Positions 25,811 through 35,132 of a stretch of 64,000 bases of DNA are shown in pieces; positions within the stretch are counted from its first letter, which is position 1; the number at the start of each line of letters is the position of its first letter. The stretch comes from Aquimarina algicola. GTDB lineage: Bacteria > Bacteroidota > Bacteroidia > Flavobacteriales > Flavobacteriaceae. The translations under genes were made by a program, and so were the position numbers. The DNA is taken from NCBI RefSeq assembly GCF_006443095.1, contig NZ_VFWZ01000004.1:248450-312449 (forward strand), in the 5' to 3' direction. Below the pieces are notes generated by a model. It worked only from the letters and a program-made list of their open reading frames with translations. It did not search any database and had not been told where the DNA came from.

Positions 25811-26644
25811 CTATTCGTTTTTAATATTTTTCTTAATCCAACCTATAATACGTTCTGAATAAGGTTGAACACTATTTTTTTGATATATAAAAGAACTTGG
25901 AGATAACACTTCAATTAACTCCCATTGATTTCCTTTTTGATCTGTTTTATGACTAAGTTGTTTATATTTTGCGTTCTTTTTTATAGCACCAATTACATTA
26001 CCTTCAAAAATATCGTCGGTACAATCATCTTTGATTTTGCTATCATTAACTTCACAATACGTTCTAATCTGAGTAATTTGGAGAGTTGTTTTGATCTGTA
26101 TTTCTGAAAGATTCTCTTTTTCGGGTATTTCAAAATCTGTATGCCAAAACATTGTACTACGCTTTAGTATAGAATCATGACCACGTTTGAATTTTAATTC
26201 TGTAACAGCACCATTATGCATACAACAACAAGGAAATCTTTTGATTCTAAGATTAGTTCTCTTCTCTGATTGCTCAATAGATGTAATTATTCCCACAAAA
26301 GATTCTTCATTCACATATACATCATTTATATTCATCAAAACATCTAATGCTAGATTAACAGGATCATGAGTATTTTTTATTCTACATAAGACATCTAATT
26401 TACCGTCAAAATTCAAATCTATTTTTTGAATTTTCAGGCCATCCGCAAATGACTTATCTACATATTCTCTATGCGCTAGAGATTGTAAAATTTTTGTTTT
26501 TTCTGATATTTTTAGAGTATCGTAACTTTTATCACTCCATTCGATTTCTGTAGCATATATATCTAAAAATATACTATTACTTTTTTGAGCAAAAGTGGTA
26601 GTAATAAATAGAAAACAAAGAGATATTGAAATAATAAAATTCAT
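25811..26644 (-). CDS. Hypothetical exported protein with C-terminal SH3-like region
   Basis: This 277-aa protein has a Sec signal ending in TTFAQ. A segment IDLNFDGKLDVLCR resembles a calcium/FG-GAP-type loop, and a central FPCCCMHNG cluster has three consecutive cysteines. The last ~70 residues (GNVIGAIKKNAKYKQLSHKTD to ERIIGWIKK) match the pattern of bacterial SH3 domains, which often bind cell-wall peptides. It is first of a three-gene leftward group. The role is unknown. Confidence 0.65.
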   Translation of the reverse strand: MNFIISISLCFLFITTTFAQKSNSIFLDIYATEIEWSDKSYDTLKISEKTKILQSLAHREYVDKSFADGLKIQKIDLNFDGKLDVLCRIKNTHDPVNLALDVLMNINDVYVNEESFVGIITSIEQSEKRTNLRIKRFPCCCMHNGAVTELKFKRGHDSILKRSTMFWHTDFEIPEKENLSEIQIKTTLQITQIRTYCEVNDSKIKDDCTDDIFEGNVIGAIKKNAKYKQLSHKTDQKGNQWELIEVLSPSSFIYQKNSVQPYSERIIGWIKKNIKNE

Positions 26645-26754
26645 TCAAAAATAAATAGTTGTATACTCTAACTTATAAACAGGGTAAAAATAGATGTACT
26701 TATAGAACCAAACAACACTGTTTTCAGGGATTCGTGAGAAAATCATCAATAACA

Positions 26755-26787
26755 AAAAAAACCATCTTCGGTCGAAGATGGTTTTTT
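26755..26787 (-). terminator. Intrinsic terminator downstream of ndk
   Basis: CCATCTTCG and CGAAGATGG pair around a 2-nt centre. A-tracts and T-tracts flank both sides, so it can work in both directions; it lies 25 nt past the ndk stop on the minus strand. Confidence 0.88.
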
Positions 26788-26811
26788 AGATATTTGTTTT
26801 AGATAAAAATA

Positions 26812-27231
26812 CTAGAACTGCTCTCTACCTGAAAAATGGAAAGCTCCTTCGATAGCAGCATTTTCATCGCTATCACTACCATGTACTGCATTCTCACTAA
26901 TAGAAGTTGCGTATTTTTTACGTATTGTTCCTTCTGCAGCTTCTTCTGGGTTTGTAGCTCCAATAAGAGTTCTAAAATCCTCAACCGCATTTTCTTTTTC
27001 TAAAATTGCAGCCACTATAGGTCCGCTAGTCATGTACTCTACAAGTTCTCCATAGAATGGACGTTCTTTATGAACAGCATAAAAAGCCTTTGCATCATCA
27101 GTTGTAAGTTGAGTTAGTTTCATTGCTACAATTCTAAATCCAGAAGCTGTAATTTGTTCAAGAATTGCCCCAATGTATCCTTTTCTTACCGCATCGGGTT
27201 TAAGCATTGTAAAAGTTCTGTTTGTTGCCAT
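26812..27231 (-). CDS. ndk: Nucleoside diphosphate kinase
   Basis: This 139-aa enzyme transfers the gamma phosphate between nucleoside tri- and diphosphates. MLKPDAV at residues 9-15 and the phosphohistidine His117 in [12 protein letters not shown] are intact, and length is normal. It is a single-gene unit: a full-consensus housekeeping promoter lies 92 nt upstream and a strong terminator immediately downstream. Confidence 0.97.
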   Translation of the reverse strand: MATNRTFTMLKPDAVRKGYIGAILEQITASGFRIVAMKLTQLTTDDAKAFYAVHKERPFYGELVEYMTSGPIVAAILEKENAVEDFRTLIGATNPEEAAEGTIRKKYATSISENAVHGSDSDENAAIEGAFHFSGREQF

Positions 27232-27322
27232 AGTTAATCATTGTTGTTTTTACTTCTAAGTAAAACTTAAAAAGTATATTTAATATCTATCAGATGATTC
27301 CTGATTTTTTAAAAATTTTGTG

Positions 27323-27352
27323 CAAAAGTATATATAAAAGCATCAAAAACAA
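27323..27352 (-). promoter_or_regulatory. Housekeeping promoter of ndk
   Basis: On the minus strand TTG (27352-27350), 19 nt, then TACTTTTG (27330-27323) fits the Bacteroidota -33/-7 consensus. The implied transcript leader is about 85 nt. Confidence 0.65.
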
Positions 27353-27381
27353 GAATATTATTCGAAAGTATTTTGAAATAA

Positions 27382-28398
27382 TTAATCTTTTGGGTATTGT
27401 TTTTCAAGTTCTTGTAATACAATATTTTTTTGACCTTTCATCTGCATTGTGACCGTATTAGAATCAAAATCAAAATACAGTACTCCAAAACTTGGTACAG
27501 ATACTACATTACCAACTCTATACTTGTTTGATTCTCCTTTATAATCGCTATAAGAATGAGTTAATCCACTTGATGTAAAATCGATTAGAGGGTATTTTAA
27601 TCCTTTAATTTGTGTGGTTGAAAATTCTGAGATATGACGATCACCACTCAATACAATTGCATTCCTTACCTTTTTGTCTATCAACATTTTCTTTAATTTT
27701 TGAACTTCATGAGGAAAGTTACCCCATGTTTCAAAGCCATGTTCTGATGACAAAAACTGTATGCTACTTACAATTACAATAAAATCAGAATAATTAGCTT
27801 CTAATTCTTTTTCAAACCATTGCCATTGTTCTTCTCCTAGTACTGTTCCTTCTCCATTTTGATAAGGCTCATATCTGCGATCGGGAGATGTACTATTTTT
27901 CAGAGGTGATCTAAAGTATCTTGTGTCTAGTGTTATAATTTTTATACTCCCTTTTTTGGTTTTAAAGATTCTGGAAGCGTATACTCCAGACTGTTTACGT
28001 CTTGGACTATCTTTGGGAACATCAAAAAAATCAAGAAATAATTGCTGACTTTCTTCTTTTTTACTCCACTCTTTTCCTGCATCATTTTTACCATAATCAT
28101 GATCGTCCCAAGTACCAATTACAGGAACAGAATTTAATAGTTCTTGATATTCAGGTTTATTTTTTTGAATTGTGTAGTCTTGCTCAATTTTTGTCATGTC
28201 GTCAGAATCTGCATAAATAATATCGCCTCCCCAAACAAATACATCTGGATTAGTACCCATAATATCTTTCCATAATGGTTGCGGGATATTTTGTTTACTG
28301 CAACTTCCAAAAGTTAACGTAAAATCATATGATTTTTTTTGAGAGAAACTAAATAAACTCAAATTGATTAAAACAAAAGAAATAAAATACCTCATCAT
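27382..28398 (-). CDS. PhoD-like alkaline phosphatase family protein
   Basis: This 338-aa exported metallophosphoesterase has a signal peptide (about residues 1-19), then FGSCSKQNIPQPLW, VWGGDIIYADSDD near 54, TWDDHDYGKNDAG near 97 and LSGDRHISEFS near 244. These are the metal-ligand blocks of PhoD/PhoD-2 phosphatases. It lacks the long N-terminal PhoD_N domain, as expected for the short Bacteroidota type. The substrate is probably an exported phosphate mono- or diester, which is inference. It is divergent from the DHH phosphoesterase gene. Confidence 0.9.
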   Translation of the reverse strand: MMRYFISFVLINLSLFSFSQKKSYDFTLTFGSCSKQNIPQPLWKDIMGTNPDVFVWGGDIIYADSDDMTKIEQDYTIQKNKPEYQELLNSVPVIGTWDDHDYGKNDAGKEWSKKEESQQLFLDFFDVPKDSPRRKQSGVYASRIFKTKKGSIKIITLDTRYFRSPLKNSTSPDRRYEPYQNGEGTVLGEEQWQWFEKELEANYSDFIVIVSSIQFLSSEHGFETWGNFPHEVQKLKKMLIDKKVRNAIVLSGDRHISEFSTTQIKGLKYPLIDFTSSGLTHSYSDYKGESNKYRVGNVVSVPSFGVLYFDFDSNTVTMQMKGQKNIVLQELEKQYPKD

Positions 28399-28551
28399 TA
28401 TTAATATAATTACAATTGAGCCATAAAAGTAAGTGATCTTACATTATGATAGTATTAAATTTGACATGCTTCTTACTCGATTATGTATATAATGAAAGGA
28501 GATATGCTATATCTTGTGGTTTATTTGGCTTTATTGTATCTTCGCTGCCTT

Positions 28552-29568
28552 ATGAATACTACAGAAGTTGATCAAATAAAAAAGGTATTGGCAACGCCAA
28601 AAAATATTGTAATTGTTTGTCATAAAAATCCCGATGGAGACGCAATTGGTTCAAGTTTAGCTTTATATCACTACCTAAATAATTTCAAACATAATGTAAC
28701 AGTTATCACTCCTAATGATTATCCAGATTTTTTAAAATGGATTCCAGGAGAAGATCATATTCTTAAATATGATCTTAATCAAGAAGCTGCTCTTTCAAAA
28801 ATTAACGATTCGGATATTATTTTTACTTTGGATTTTAATCATTTATCTCGAAGTGGAAACATGGAACAGGTTCTTGCTACTACCAAGGCTACTTACATCA
28901 TGATTGATCATCATCAACAACCAGACAATTATGCAACTTATATGTATAGTGATACAGCAATGAGTTCTACTTGCCAAATGATCTATCATTTTATAGAAAA
29001 AATGGGCGACCTTGACAATATCACTCCTGAAATAGCTACAAGTATTTATATTGGTATAATGACAGATACGGGTTCTTTCAGATTTAGATCAACAACAAGT
29101 ACAACTCATAAAGTTATCGCAGACTTAATAGACCGGGGGGCTGACAACACCAGTATCCATGAGCGTATTTACGATACAAATACTTTATCCAGAATACAAT
29201 TAAGAGGTGTTGCTCTTAATAACTTAATAGTGTTACCAGAATATAAGACTGCATATATTACTTTAACTCAAAAAGAATTAGATACTCATAATTTTCAAAA
29301 GGGAGATACAGAAGGTTTTGTTAACATGGGGTTGTCTATTTTAGGAATTAAATTTGCCGCTATTTTTATTGAAAATAAAGCTGAAGAGATTATCAAAATC
29401 TCTTTACGATCAAAAGGTGATTTTTCTGTAAATGAATTTTCTAGGGAACATTTTGAAGGAGGAGGACATCATAATGCGGCAGGAGGAAAAAGTAATCTCT
29501 CATTAACTCATACCGTTGAGAAATTTATTAGTATCTTACCATCATATAAAAATGTCCTTAATCCATGA
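28552..29568 (+). CDS. DHH/DHHA1 phosphoesterase (NrnA-like)
   Basis: This is a 338-aa DHH-family enzyme. NPDGDAIGSSLAL near residue 26, LDFNHLSR, the MIDHHQQPD motif near 122 and GIMTDTGSFRF near 163 form the catalytic domain. The DHHA1 end has GGGHHNAAGG. Related NrnA proteins degrade oligoribonucleotides (nanoRNA) and 3'-phosphoadenosine 5'-phosphate. I use the ATG at 28552 because family members start just ahead of the LATPKNIVI strand; an in-frame ATG at 28483 would add 23 hydrophobic residues. The gene overlaps gldI by 4 nt. Confidence 0.92.
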   Translation: MNTTEVDQIKKVLATPKNIVIVCHKNPDGDAIGSSLALYHYLNNFKHNVTVITPNDYPDFLKWIPGEDHILKYDLNQEAALSKINDSDIIFTLDFNHLSRSGNMEQVLATTKATYIMIDHHQQPDNYATYMYSDTAMSSTCQMIYHFIEKMGDLDNITPEIATSIYIGIMTDTGSFRFRSTTSTTHKVIADLIDRGADNTSIHERIYDTNTLSRIQLRGVALNNLIVLPEYKTAYITLTQKELDTHNFQKGDTEGFVNMGLSILGIKFAAIFIENKAEEIIKISLRSKGDFSVNEFSREHFEGGGHHNAAGGKSNLSLTHTVEKFISILPSYKNVLNP

Positions 29569-30116
29569 GATTAGCTCTTAACGCCATCCTACTTACACTT
29601 CTATTTGTTTCTTGCAAACCTCAAGAAGCAAGACGACCTCTAAGTATTTCATCAGGTTCTTTTATTAGTGAGTCTATTGACCGTAATAAAAAACTAGCTT
29701 CCAAAGAAGAAGCTCTGATACAAAAAATTATTGAAGAGGATACCGCACACCAGTATATTACATCAGAAACAGGATTTTGGTATTTCTATACCCTAAAGGA
29801 TTCTATCTCAACTACTACCCCTAAATTTGGAGACATTGTTACTTTTAATTATAATGTAAAAGATCTTAAAAACAATACCATCTATAGTGAACAAGAACTT
29901 GATACTATCACATATAGAATAGACAAAGAAGAACTTTTTTTAGGTCTTAGAGAAGGGTTAAAACTTATGAAAGAAGGTGAAAAGGTAACTTTTTTCTTCC
30001 CTTCCTATCAAGCTTATGGATATTATGGAGATGACCACAAGATTGGTACAAATATTCCGTTAATAACAGAAGTAACATTAAATACAATTACAAAAGAATC
30101 AACAACAAAAAATTAA
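29565..30116 (+). CDS. gldI: Gliding motility-associated FKBP-type peptidyl-prolyl isomerase GldI
   Basis: This is a 183-aa lipoprotein (FVSC, Cys17) with an FKBP-like domain from about residue 85 (FGDIVTFNYNV to YGYYGDDHKIGTNIPL). The DHH gene-gldI-PPIase order and the lipoprotein form match GldI of gliding Flavobacteriia. GldI is needed for gliding and is thought to help fold other Gld/Spr or type IX secretion proteins in the periplasm. It is translationally coupled to the DHH gene. Confidence 0.9.
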   Translation: MRLALNAILLTLLFVSCKPQEARRPLSISSGSFISESIDRNKKLASKEEALIQKIIEEDTAHQYITSETGFWYFYTLKDSISTTTPKFGDIVTFNYNVKDLKNNTIYSEQELDTITYRIDKEELFLGLREGLKLMKEGEKVTFFFPSYQAYGYYGDDHKIGTNIPLITEVTLNTITKESTTKN

Positions 30117-30128
30117 TTAACATCAAAA

Positions 30129-31265
30129 ATGAAACGATTAAATCTATTGCTTTTAGCAATTATTACTATCACATTGAGTAGCTGCGAAGAAAAATATCCT
30201 GATCTAAAAGAAGGGGTCTATGCAGAGATTATTACCAATAAAGGTACAGCAGTTGCAAAATTATATCACAAAGAAACACCTATGACAGTCGCTAATTTTG
30301 TTGCACTGGCAGAAGGTACCAATACAAAAGTAGATAGTACTTATAAAGGGAAAAAATATTATAATGGTATTGTTTTTCATAGAGTGATAAAAGACTTTAT
30401 GATCCAAACAGGTGATCCATTAGGTACCGGTACCGGAGATCCTGGATATAAATTTCCTGATGAAATAGTAGATACACTTACTCATAAATCTAAAGGTATT
30501 TTATCAATGGCTAATTCTGGTCCAGATACAAATGGAAGCCAATTTTTTATTACATTAAAAGAAACCCCATGGTTAAATGGAAAACATACTGTTTTTGGTG
30601 AAATTGTAGTAGGACAAGATATCATAGATAGTATAGGTGTAGTAGAAACAGCTCCAGGAGATAAACCTAAGCAGGAAATAAAAATGCTTGAAGTAAATAT
30701 TATTAGAAAAGGTTCTGATGCAAAATCTTTTGATGCAGAGACTACTTTTAATGATAAACTAAAAGTGATTGAAGAAGAAAAAGCTGAACAAGAAAGAATA
30801 GAAAAAGAAAGGAATGACGCAGTTGCTGCAAAATTCAATGAAATCAAAACATCTGCAAAAAAATTAGATAGTGGTTTAGAGATTGCTTTTATCAATGAAG
30901 GTGATGGAGAAAAACCAAAAGCTACAGATATGGTTACTATAAATTATGCTGGTTTTTTTACAGATGGAAAAATTTTTGATACTAATCTTTCAGAAAAAGC
31001 TAAAGAATTTGGCATATATGATGAGCGAAGAGCCAGTGTACCTCAAGGATATGCTCCAATCCCAATGCCATATTCACCAGACGCACAAATGATACCTGGT
31101 TTTAAAGAAGGGGTTCAGCAAATGAAAGTTGGAGACAAAGCTGTGATATTTATCCCTTCTCATCTTGGTTATGGTGAAAGAGGTGGCGGACCTATCCCTC
31201 CTAATAGTGATCTTATTTTTGAAATAGAACTGGTAAGTATTCAAAAAGCTGAGGAAGCAAAATAA
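30129..31265 (+). CDS. Two-domain peptidyl-prolyl isomerase (cyclophilin + FKBP), lipoprotein
   Basis: This 378-aa protein joins two unrelated isomerase folds. A lipobox (LSSC, Cys19) is followed by a cyclophilin domain (about 30-190; FHRVIKDFMIQTGDP, NGSQFFITL, HTVFGEIVVG). A charged coiled-coil linker (about 205-250, EEEKAEQERIEKER) leads to an FKBP domain (about 255-375; TINYAGFFTDGKIFD, IPSHLGYGERGGG). Both active-site regions look intact. It ends the DHH-gldI operon and is followed by a terminator; it probably serves as a periplasmic folding factor beside GldI. Confidence 0.92.
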   Translation: MKRLNLLLLAIITITLSSCEEKYPDLKEGVYAEIITNKGTAVAKLYHKETPMTVANFVALAEGTNTKVDSTYKGKKYYNGIVFHRVIKDFMIQTGDPLGTGTGDPGYKFPDEIVDTLTHKSKGILSMANSGPDTNGSQFFITLKETPWLNGKHTVFGEIVVGQDIIDSIGVVETAPGDKPKQEIKMLEVNIIRKGSDAKSFDAETTFNDKLKVIEEEKAEQERIEKERNDAVAAKFNEIKTSAKKLDSGLEIAFINEGDGEKPKATDMVTINYAGFFTDGKIFDTNLSEKAKEFGIYDERRASVPQGYAPIPMPYSPDAQMIPGFKEGVQQMKVGDKAVIFIPSHLGYGERGGGPIPPNSDLIFEIELVSIQKAEEAK

Positions 31266-31290
31266 AAGAAATAGAATTTTAAAATACACA

Positions 31291-31323
31291 AAAAAGAGCT
31301 ATAAAATCTATAGCTCTTTTTTT
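31291..31323. terminator. Intrinsic terminator after the gldI operon
   Basis: Arms of 13 bp (AAAAAGAGCTATA and complement) enclose a 5-nt loop and are followed by a T-run. It lies 25 nt past the PPIase stop and could also serve the convergent DUF3810 gene. Confidence 0.85.
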
Positions 31324-31384
31324 ATTTGTATTTCAATAGCCTTAATAATTAAAAAATATAATAGTGATATATCTTATTTTTTAC

Positions 31385-32461
31385 TTAAACACTTTTTAGA
31401 GATAGTGTTTTATAATAATTCACTAACAAAGCAACTACATAGCTATAGGTTTCAATACCATCAGGTTGGTTATTTGCTTTAAGATAACTATCATAAGTAC
31501 TTTTAAAAATAGGCTCTATCGGGTTTTCATAAGAATCCCAAAATTCATTTACTTTTTTGTAATTTTCTCTAATCCCCGGTCTTAATTCTTCTATCAGACA
31601 AATTGCTTTTTCTTCATTTCTAACATAAAGATCATTCAGACAAAATTTTAGAGCAAATGTTGTCCCACTATATTTAAAATAAAGATCATCATAATTCATT
31701 GTAACAAGAGCTGCTATAAAATTAGCCTCATTTTCTTTTGCAAACCCTAATTGATGAGCCTGTTCATGACAACTTGTTGTCGGGGCTTTATAATTAAGTA
31801 TTAAACTATTGACTTGAGATTCGTTGGTTATTGGGTTCAAATATCCACTAAATCCCATATAGGTAAGAGGTAAACTAAGCAAAGATTTTTTGATACTTTT
31901 TGGATGATAAGAAAGAAAAGGTAGAATTTCACTCGATTGTTTGTAAGCAGGTATCGTTTTATCAAACACTTCTGTTTTTGAGTATGGAATTTCTATCGGT
32001 AAAGAATCAATAGGTTCTAACTTTTGATGCAGAATATTTGCCTGAACAATTAATTTTTGAGATACATGTATTAGTTCTTCTTCTGTGTATTCATCCTTTA
32101 TCCCCAAAATTTCATGTAATGGTAATCTGTAATAATTAATTCCCCAAAATATGTGAAAACTAGCATAGATTACAGATATAGTAGCACCTACATCAAGAAG
32201 TACTACTTTCCAGGTATTTTTTCTTTTAAAAATACTTCTGAATATAAAACGAAGTAGCATTATAATCAAAACCAAATACAAAATATCACCAAAAGAAAAC
32301 GGTATCCAACCAAAGGCATAACGTAAAATTTTGGATGTGTAAGTATAGATACCATTGCTATAAACTTTTTCAATAAGATTCGGAAAAAGTGAAAGAATTT
32401 GAATACCAATTATCTGTATTGGTAAAAGAACTGTGAGAAATAGTTTTGTTTTGGATTGCAT
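31385..32461 (-). CDS. DUF3810-type membrane protein with HExxH-like site
   Basis: This is a 358-aa protein. Two to three N-terminal helices (about 8-25, 52-75, 86-105) are followed by a soluble domain containing CHEQAHQLGFAKENEANF near residue 235, a zinc-metalloprotease-like HExxH motif with a downstream Glu. Y-rich segments follow. This matches the DUF3810 family of Bacteroidota, presumed membrane-bound peptidases of unknown substrate. I start at the ATG at 32461; an in-frame TTG directly before it adds one residue. Confidence 0.82.
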   Translation of the reverse strand: MQSKTKLFLTVLLPIQIIGIQILSLFPNLIEKVYSNGIYTYTSKILRYAFGWIPFSFGDILYLVLIIMLLRFIFRSIFKRKNTWKVVLLDVGATISVIYASFHIFWGINYYRLPLHEILGIKDEYTEEELIHVSQKLIVQANILHQKLEPIDSLPIEIPYSKTEVFDKTIPAYKQSSEILPFLSYHPKSIKKSLLSLPLTYMGFSGYLNPITNESQVNSLILNYKAPTTSCHEQAHQLGFAKENEANFIAALVTMNYDDLYFKYSGTTFALKFCLNDLYVRNEEKAICLIEELRPGIRENYKKVNEFWDSYENPIEPIFKSTYDSYLKANNQPDGIETYSYVVALLVNYYKTLSLKSV

Positions 32462-32710
32462 CAAGTAATAACTAAATTCAGAATAAATTATAATACCAAA
32501 TCTAAATGTAATACGCTAAAGAAAAGAATTTATTTGTTCTCTCAGAAATAAATAATTAAAAAAAGATCTTAATTCTACTTTTGCAACATATAGAATATCA
32601 GAAACACACATTGACTTTAATTTCTCCAAAATGAATAATTTTAGATTAATATTTGGGATTTGGCATTTAAAATTTAGAATTTCGCAAGTATAAAAACACA
32701 ATATTTGATT

Positions 32711-34171
32711 ATGAATTCAGAAATTAGAGCGTTAGAACCAAAGAGACTTTGGAATAAATTTGCAGACCTTAATGCAGTGCCAAGACCCTCAAAAAAAGAA
32801 GAACGTGTTATTGCTTTTATAAAAGATTTTGGAGCATCTTTGGGATTAACAACCGAAGTAGATCATATAGGAAATGTTTTGATAAAAAAACCGGCTACCT
32901 CTGGCATGGAAGATCGCAAAACAGTTGTCATGCAATCTCACCTAGACATGGTACATCAAAAAAATGCTGATACTATTTTTGATTTTGATACTCAGGGTAT
33001 TGATATGTTTGTTGATGGAGATTGGGTAAAAGCAAAAGGAACAACGTTAGGAGCAGATAATGGTCTAGGAGTAGCAACAATTATGGCAATATTAGAATCC
33101 GATACTATTGCTCATCCTGCAATAGAAGCATTATTTACAATAGACGAAGAAACAGGGATGACTGGAGCGTTAGAGCTAAAAGGTGAGTGGCTACAAGGAG
33201 AGATTCTATTAAATTTAGATACAGAAGAGGATGACGAAATAGGAGTTGGTTGCGCAGGAGGGGTTGATATTACAGCTCAAAGATCATATAAAGAAGAAGC
33301 AACACCAGAAGGAAAATCAGGATATACGATTTCTGTAAAAGGGTTGAATGGAGGACATTCTGGAATGGATATTCATAAAGGTTTAGGAAATGCCAATAAA
33401 ATTATGACCAGACTATTGTTTGATAGTTTTGAAAACTTTGGATTACAAATACATGAATTAAAAGGAGGAAGTTTAAGAAATGCTATTCCAAGAGAAAGTT
33501 TTGCAACTGTTGTTGTAGACACAATACATGCAGAAGCTTTTGAATTCGAAATCAAAGAGTTGGGCACTACGATCAAAAAAGAACTATCAATAATTGATCC
33601 TGATTTAACAATTACATTAGATGCCATTGAGGTACCAGAGAAATTGATGGAACTTGGAGTACAGGAAGGAGTAATAAAATCTCTATATGCAGCACATAAT
33701 GGTGTATATACTATGAGTGCATCTATCCCTGACCTTGTAGAAACCTCTAATAACATTGCCAAAATATCAATAGCAAACAAAAAGATTGTAATAGAATGCC
33801 TTACTCGTAGTAGTGTAGAATCTTCAAAACAAGACTTGGTTAATAAACTAAGGGCTACTTTTGAACTTATTGGATGTGAAGTTACAACAAGTGGAGAGTA
33901 TCCCGGATGGGCACCAAACATGGATTCTCCTATATTGAAAGTATTAGATCAATTGTATGAAAAACTTAATGGAGAAAAAGCACATGTAGCCGCTTGTCAT
34001 GCAGGATTAGAGTGTGGTATTCTAGGTCAAAACTATCCTGATATGGATATGATATCTTTTGGTCCAACAATTCTAGGAGCGCATTCTCCTGATGAACGTG
34101 CTAGTATATCATCGGTTCAAAAATACTGGACATTTGTACAAGAAATTTTAAAAGAAATCCCAAAACGTTAA
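32711..34171 (+). CDS. pepD: Aminoacyl-histidine dipeptidase (M20 family)
   Basis: This 486-aa cytosolic metallopeptidase cleaves Xaa-His dipeptides such as carnosine-type substrates. Metal-ligand motifs are MQSHLDMVHQKN, LGADNGLGVATIMAIL, IDEETGMTGA, NLDTEEDDEIGVGCAG, and the C-terminal ISFGPTILGAHSPDERASI. The internal dimerisation/lid domain begins near residue 205. I start at the ATG at 32711; a TTG two codons upstream is in frame but unnecessary. It is a single-gene unit closed by a strong hairpin. Confidence 0.94.
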   Translation: MNSEIRALEPKRLWNKFADLNAVPRPSKKEERVIAFIKDFGASLGLTTEVDHIGNVLIKKPATSGMEDRKTVVMQSHLDMVHQKNADTIFDFDTQGIDMFVDGDWVKAKGTTLGADNGLGVATIMAILESDTIAHPAIEALFTIDEETGMTGALELKGEWLQGEILLNLDTEEDDEIGVGCAGGVDITAQRSYKEEATPEGKSGYTISVKGLNGGHSGMDIHKGLGNANKIMTRLLFDSFENFGLQIHELKGGSLRNAIPRESFATVVVDTIHAEAFEFEIKELGTTIKKELSIIDPDLTITLDAIEVPEKLMELGVQEGVIKSLYAAHNGVYTMSASIPDLVETSNNIAKISIANKKIVIECLTRSSVESSKQDLVNKLRATFELIGCEVTTSGEYPGWAPNMDSPILKVLDQLYEKLNGEKAHVAACHAGLECGILGQNYPDMDMISFGPTILGAHSPDERASISSVQKYWTFVQEILKEIPKR

Positions 34172-34192
34172 TCAAATATTTTTTAAAATAGT

Positions 34193-34231
34193 AAAAGCTA
34201 CAGTATTTATGATATACTGTAGCTTTTTTAT
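34193..34231 (+). terminator. Intrinsic terminator of pepD
   Basis: Perfect 14-bp arms (AAAAGCTACAGTAT and complement) with a 7-nt loop are followed by T-rich sequence, 21 nt after the stop. Confidence 0.88.
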
Positions 34232-34511
34232 TTTACGATGTAAACTAGTTATCCATATAACATTACTAAACGTAACGTTACCCATATGATCACTACTTTT
34301 ATTTTGAAACACAAAAACGACCTCTTAATAACTTAATTGATCTTTACATCAGATGAATATCGTAAAAACTGGCTAGAAAGTAAAATTGATACAAACAAGG
34401 TAAAACTTATATAGAAAATACCTACGTGACTTCAAAAATCCCTGAAAATGGGGTTTTATGATTTGTTATCAACATGTAATTTTACGAAACACAAGAAAAA
34501 CAAATCATCAA
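34232..34511. other. Intergenic region without a confident gene
   Basis: With the pepD terminator this makes a gap of 340 nt. It holds a 10-bp palindrome GTAACGTTAC at 34272-34281. A 25-codon TTG-initiated frame (34337-34414) has a plausible protein-like composition (SDEYRKNWLESKID) but ends at TAG; it could be a gene remnant. Nothing else is seen. Confidence 0.5.
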
Positions 34512-35033
34512 ATGATCACAAAAGAAGAAATACAACAAAATTGCGTTTGGGATGATTGTGATACCGCAACGCTGCATATATATTCAAATTATTTTGGAAA
34601 AGAAATAGAAGTCATATTTAGATCAAATAGTAAAAGAAAAATCATTACTGACAAAATGGTAGCATGTTGTAATGATTTTTTAGCTCTATCTGAAGAAGGC
34701 GCTATAAAATTAAAGGAATTACTATATAGTCATTGTAGATTATGTTTTAATACAATTCAATACGGGCATATTGTTCCCAAAGGAATAGAAACATATCTAG
34801 AAGCTAACCAAAGGGGCTTTCATATTTTTAATCCAGATACTGCTTTTGATAAATCCAATATCGAGTCAGTATATATAGATAGAGATCATGATCATTATAA
34901 AAATAGATATGTAGAGATTTTATTTTATCCCGATTGGGAAGATGAGCATGGTTGTACTATCATTCTAAAAAATGGAAAACCAATTGAATTTGAAGATAGC
35001 ATGCCTTACATTGGTAAGTATGAATACTTATAA
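34512..35033 (+). CDS. Hypothetical cytosolic protein, possibly DUF6985-like
   Basis: This is a 173-aa soluble protein with no signal peptide. It starts MITKEEIQQN and has an early VWDDCDTATLHIYSNYFGKEIEV and a terminal FYPDWEDEHGCTIILKNGKPIEF. The latter resembles the DUF6985-type proteins found near immunity or toxin loci, but I cannot confirm that. It has seven cysteines, a high number for its size. The ATG at 34512 is preferred; a further ATG at 34458 would add 18 residues without hydrophobic or conserved character. It stands alone between terminators. Confidence 0.65.
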   Translation: MITKEEIQQNCVWDDCDTATLHIYSNYFGKEIEVIFRSNSKRKIITDKMVACCNDFLALSEEGAIKLKELLYSHCRLCFNTIQYGHIVPKGIETYLEANQRGFHIFNPDTAFDKSNIESVYIDRDHDHYKNRYVEILFYPDWEDEHGCTIILKNGKPIEFEDSMPYIGKYEYL

Positions 35034-35065
35034 AAAAGGCAACTATGTATATTTTTAATGTCAAA

Positions 35066-35097
35066 AAAATATCGAGAGTTTAGACCCTCGATATTTT
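35066..35097. terminator. Bidirectional terminator between convergent genes
   Basis: Eleven-bp arms (AAAATATCGAG and complement) surround a 10-nt loop. A- and T-rich flanks support use by both the hypothetical gene to the left and the leftward gene ending at 35133. Confidence 0.75.
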
Positions 35098-35132
35098 AAT
35101 TTAAATAGCTCTTGAGATACTATCTGTTCTTT

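Noticed and set aside
26646..26653. TATTTTTG -7-like box on the minus strand before the 277-aa gene
   Set aside because: It lies only 2 nt from the start codon, so transcription would begin inside the coding region.
32516..32701. A 61-codon leftward frame upstream of pepD
   Set aside because: Its composition follows low-complexity AT-rich sequence, and it has no signal, motif or operon context.
34337..34414. A 25-codon TTG-started frame with protein-like composition
   Set aside because: It is too short and has a rare start; it may be a remnant but cannot be supported as a gene.
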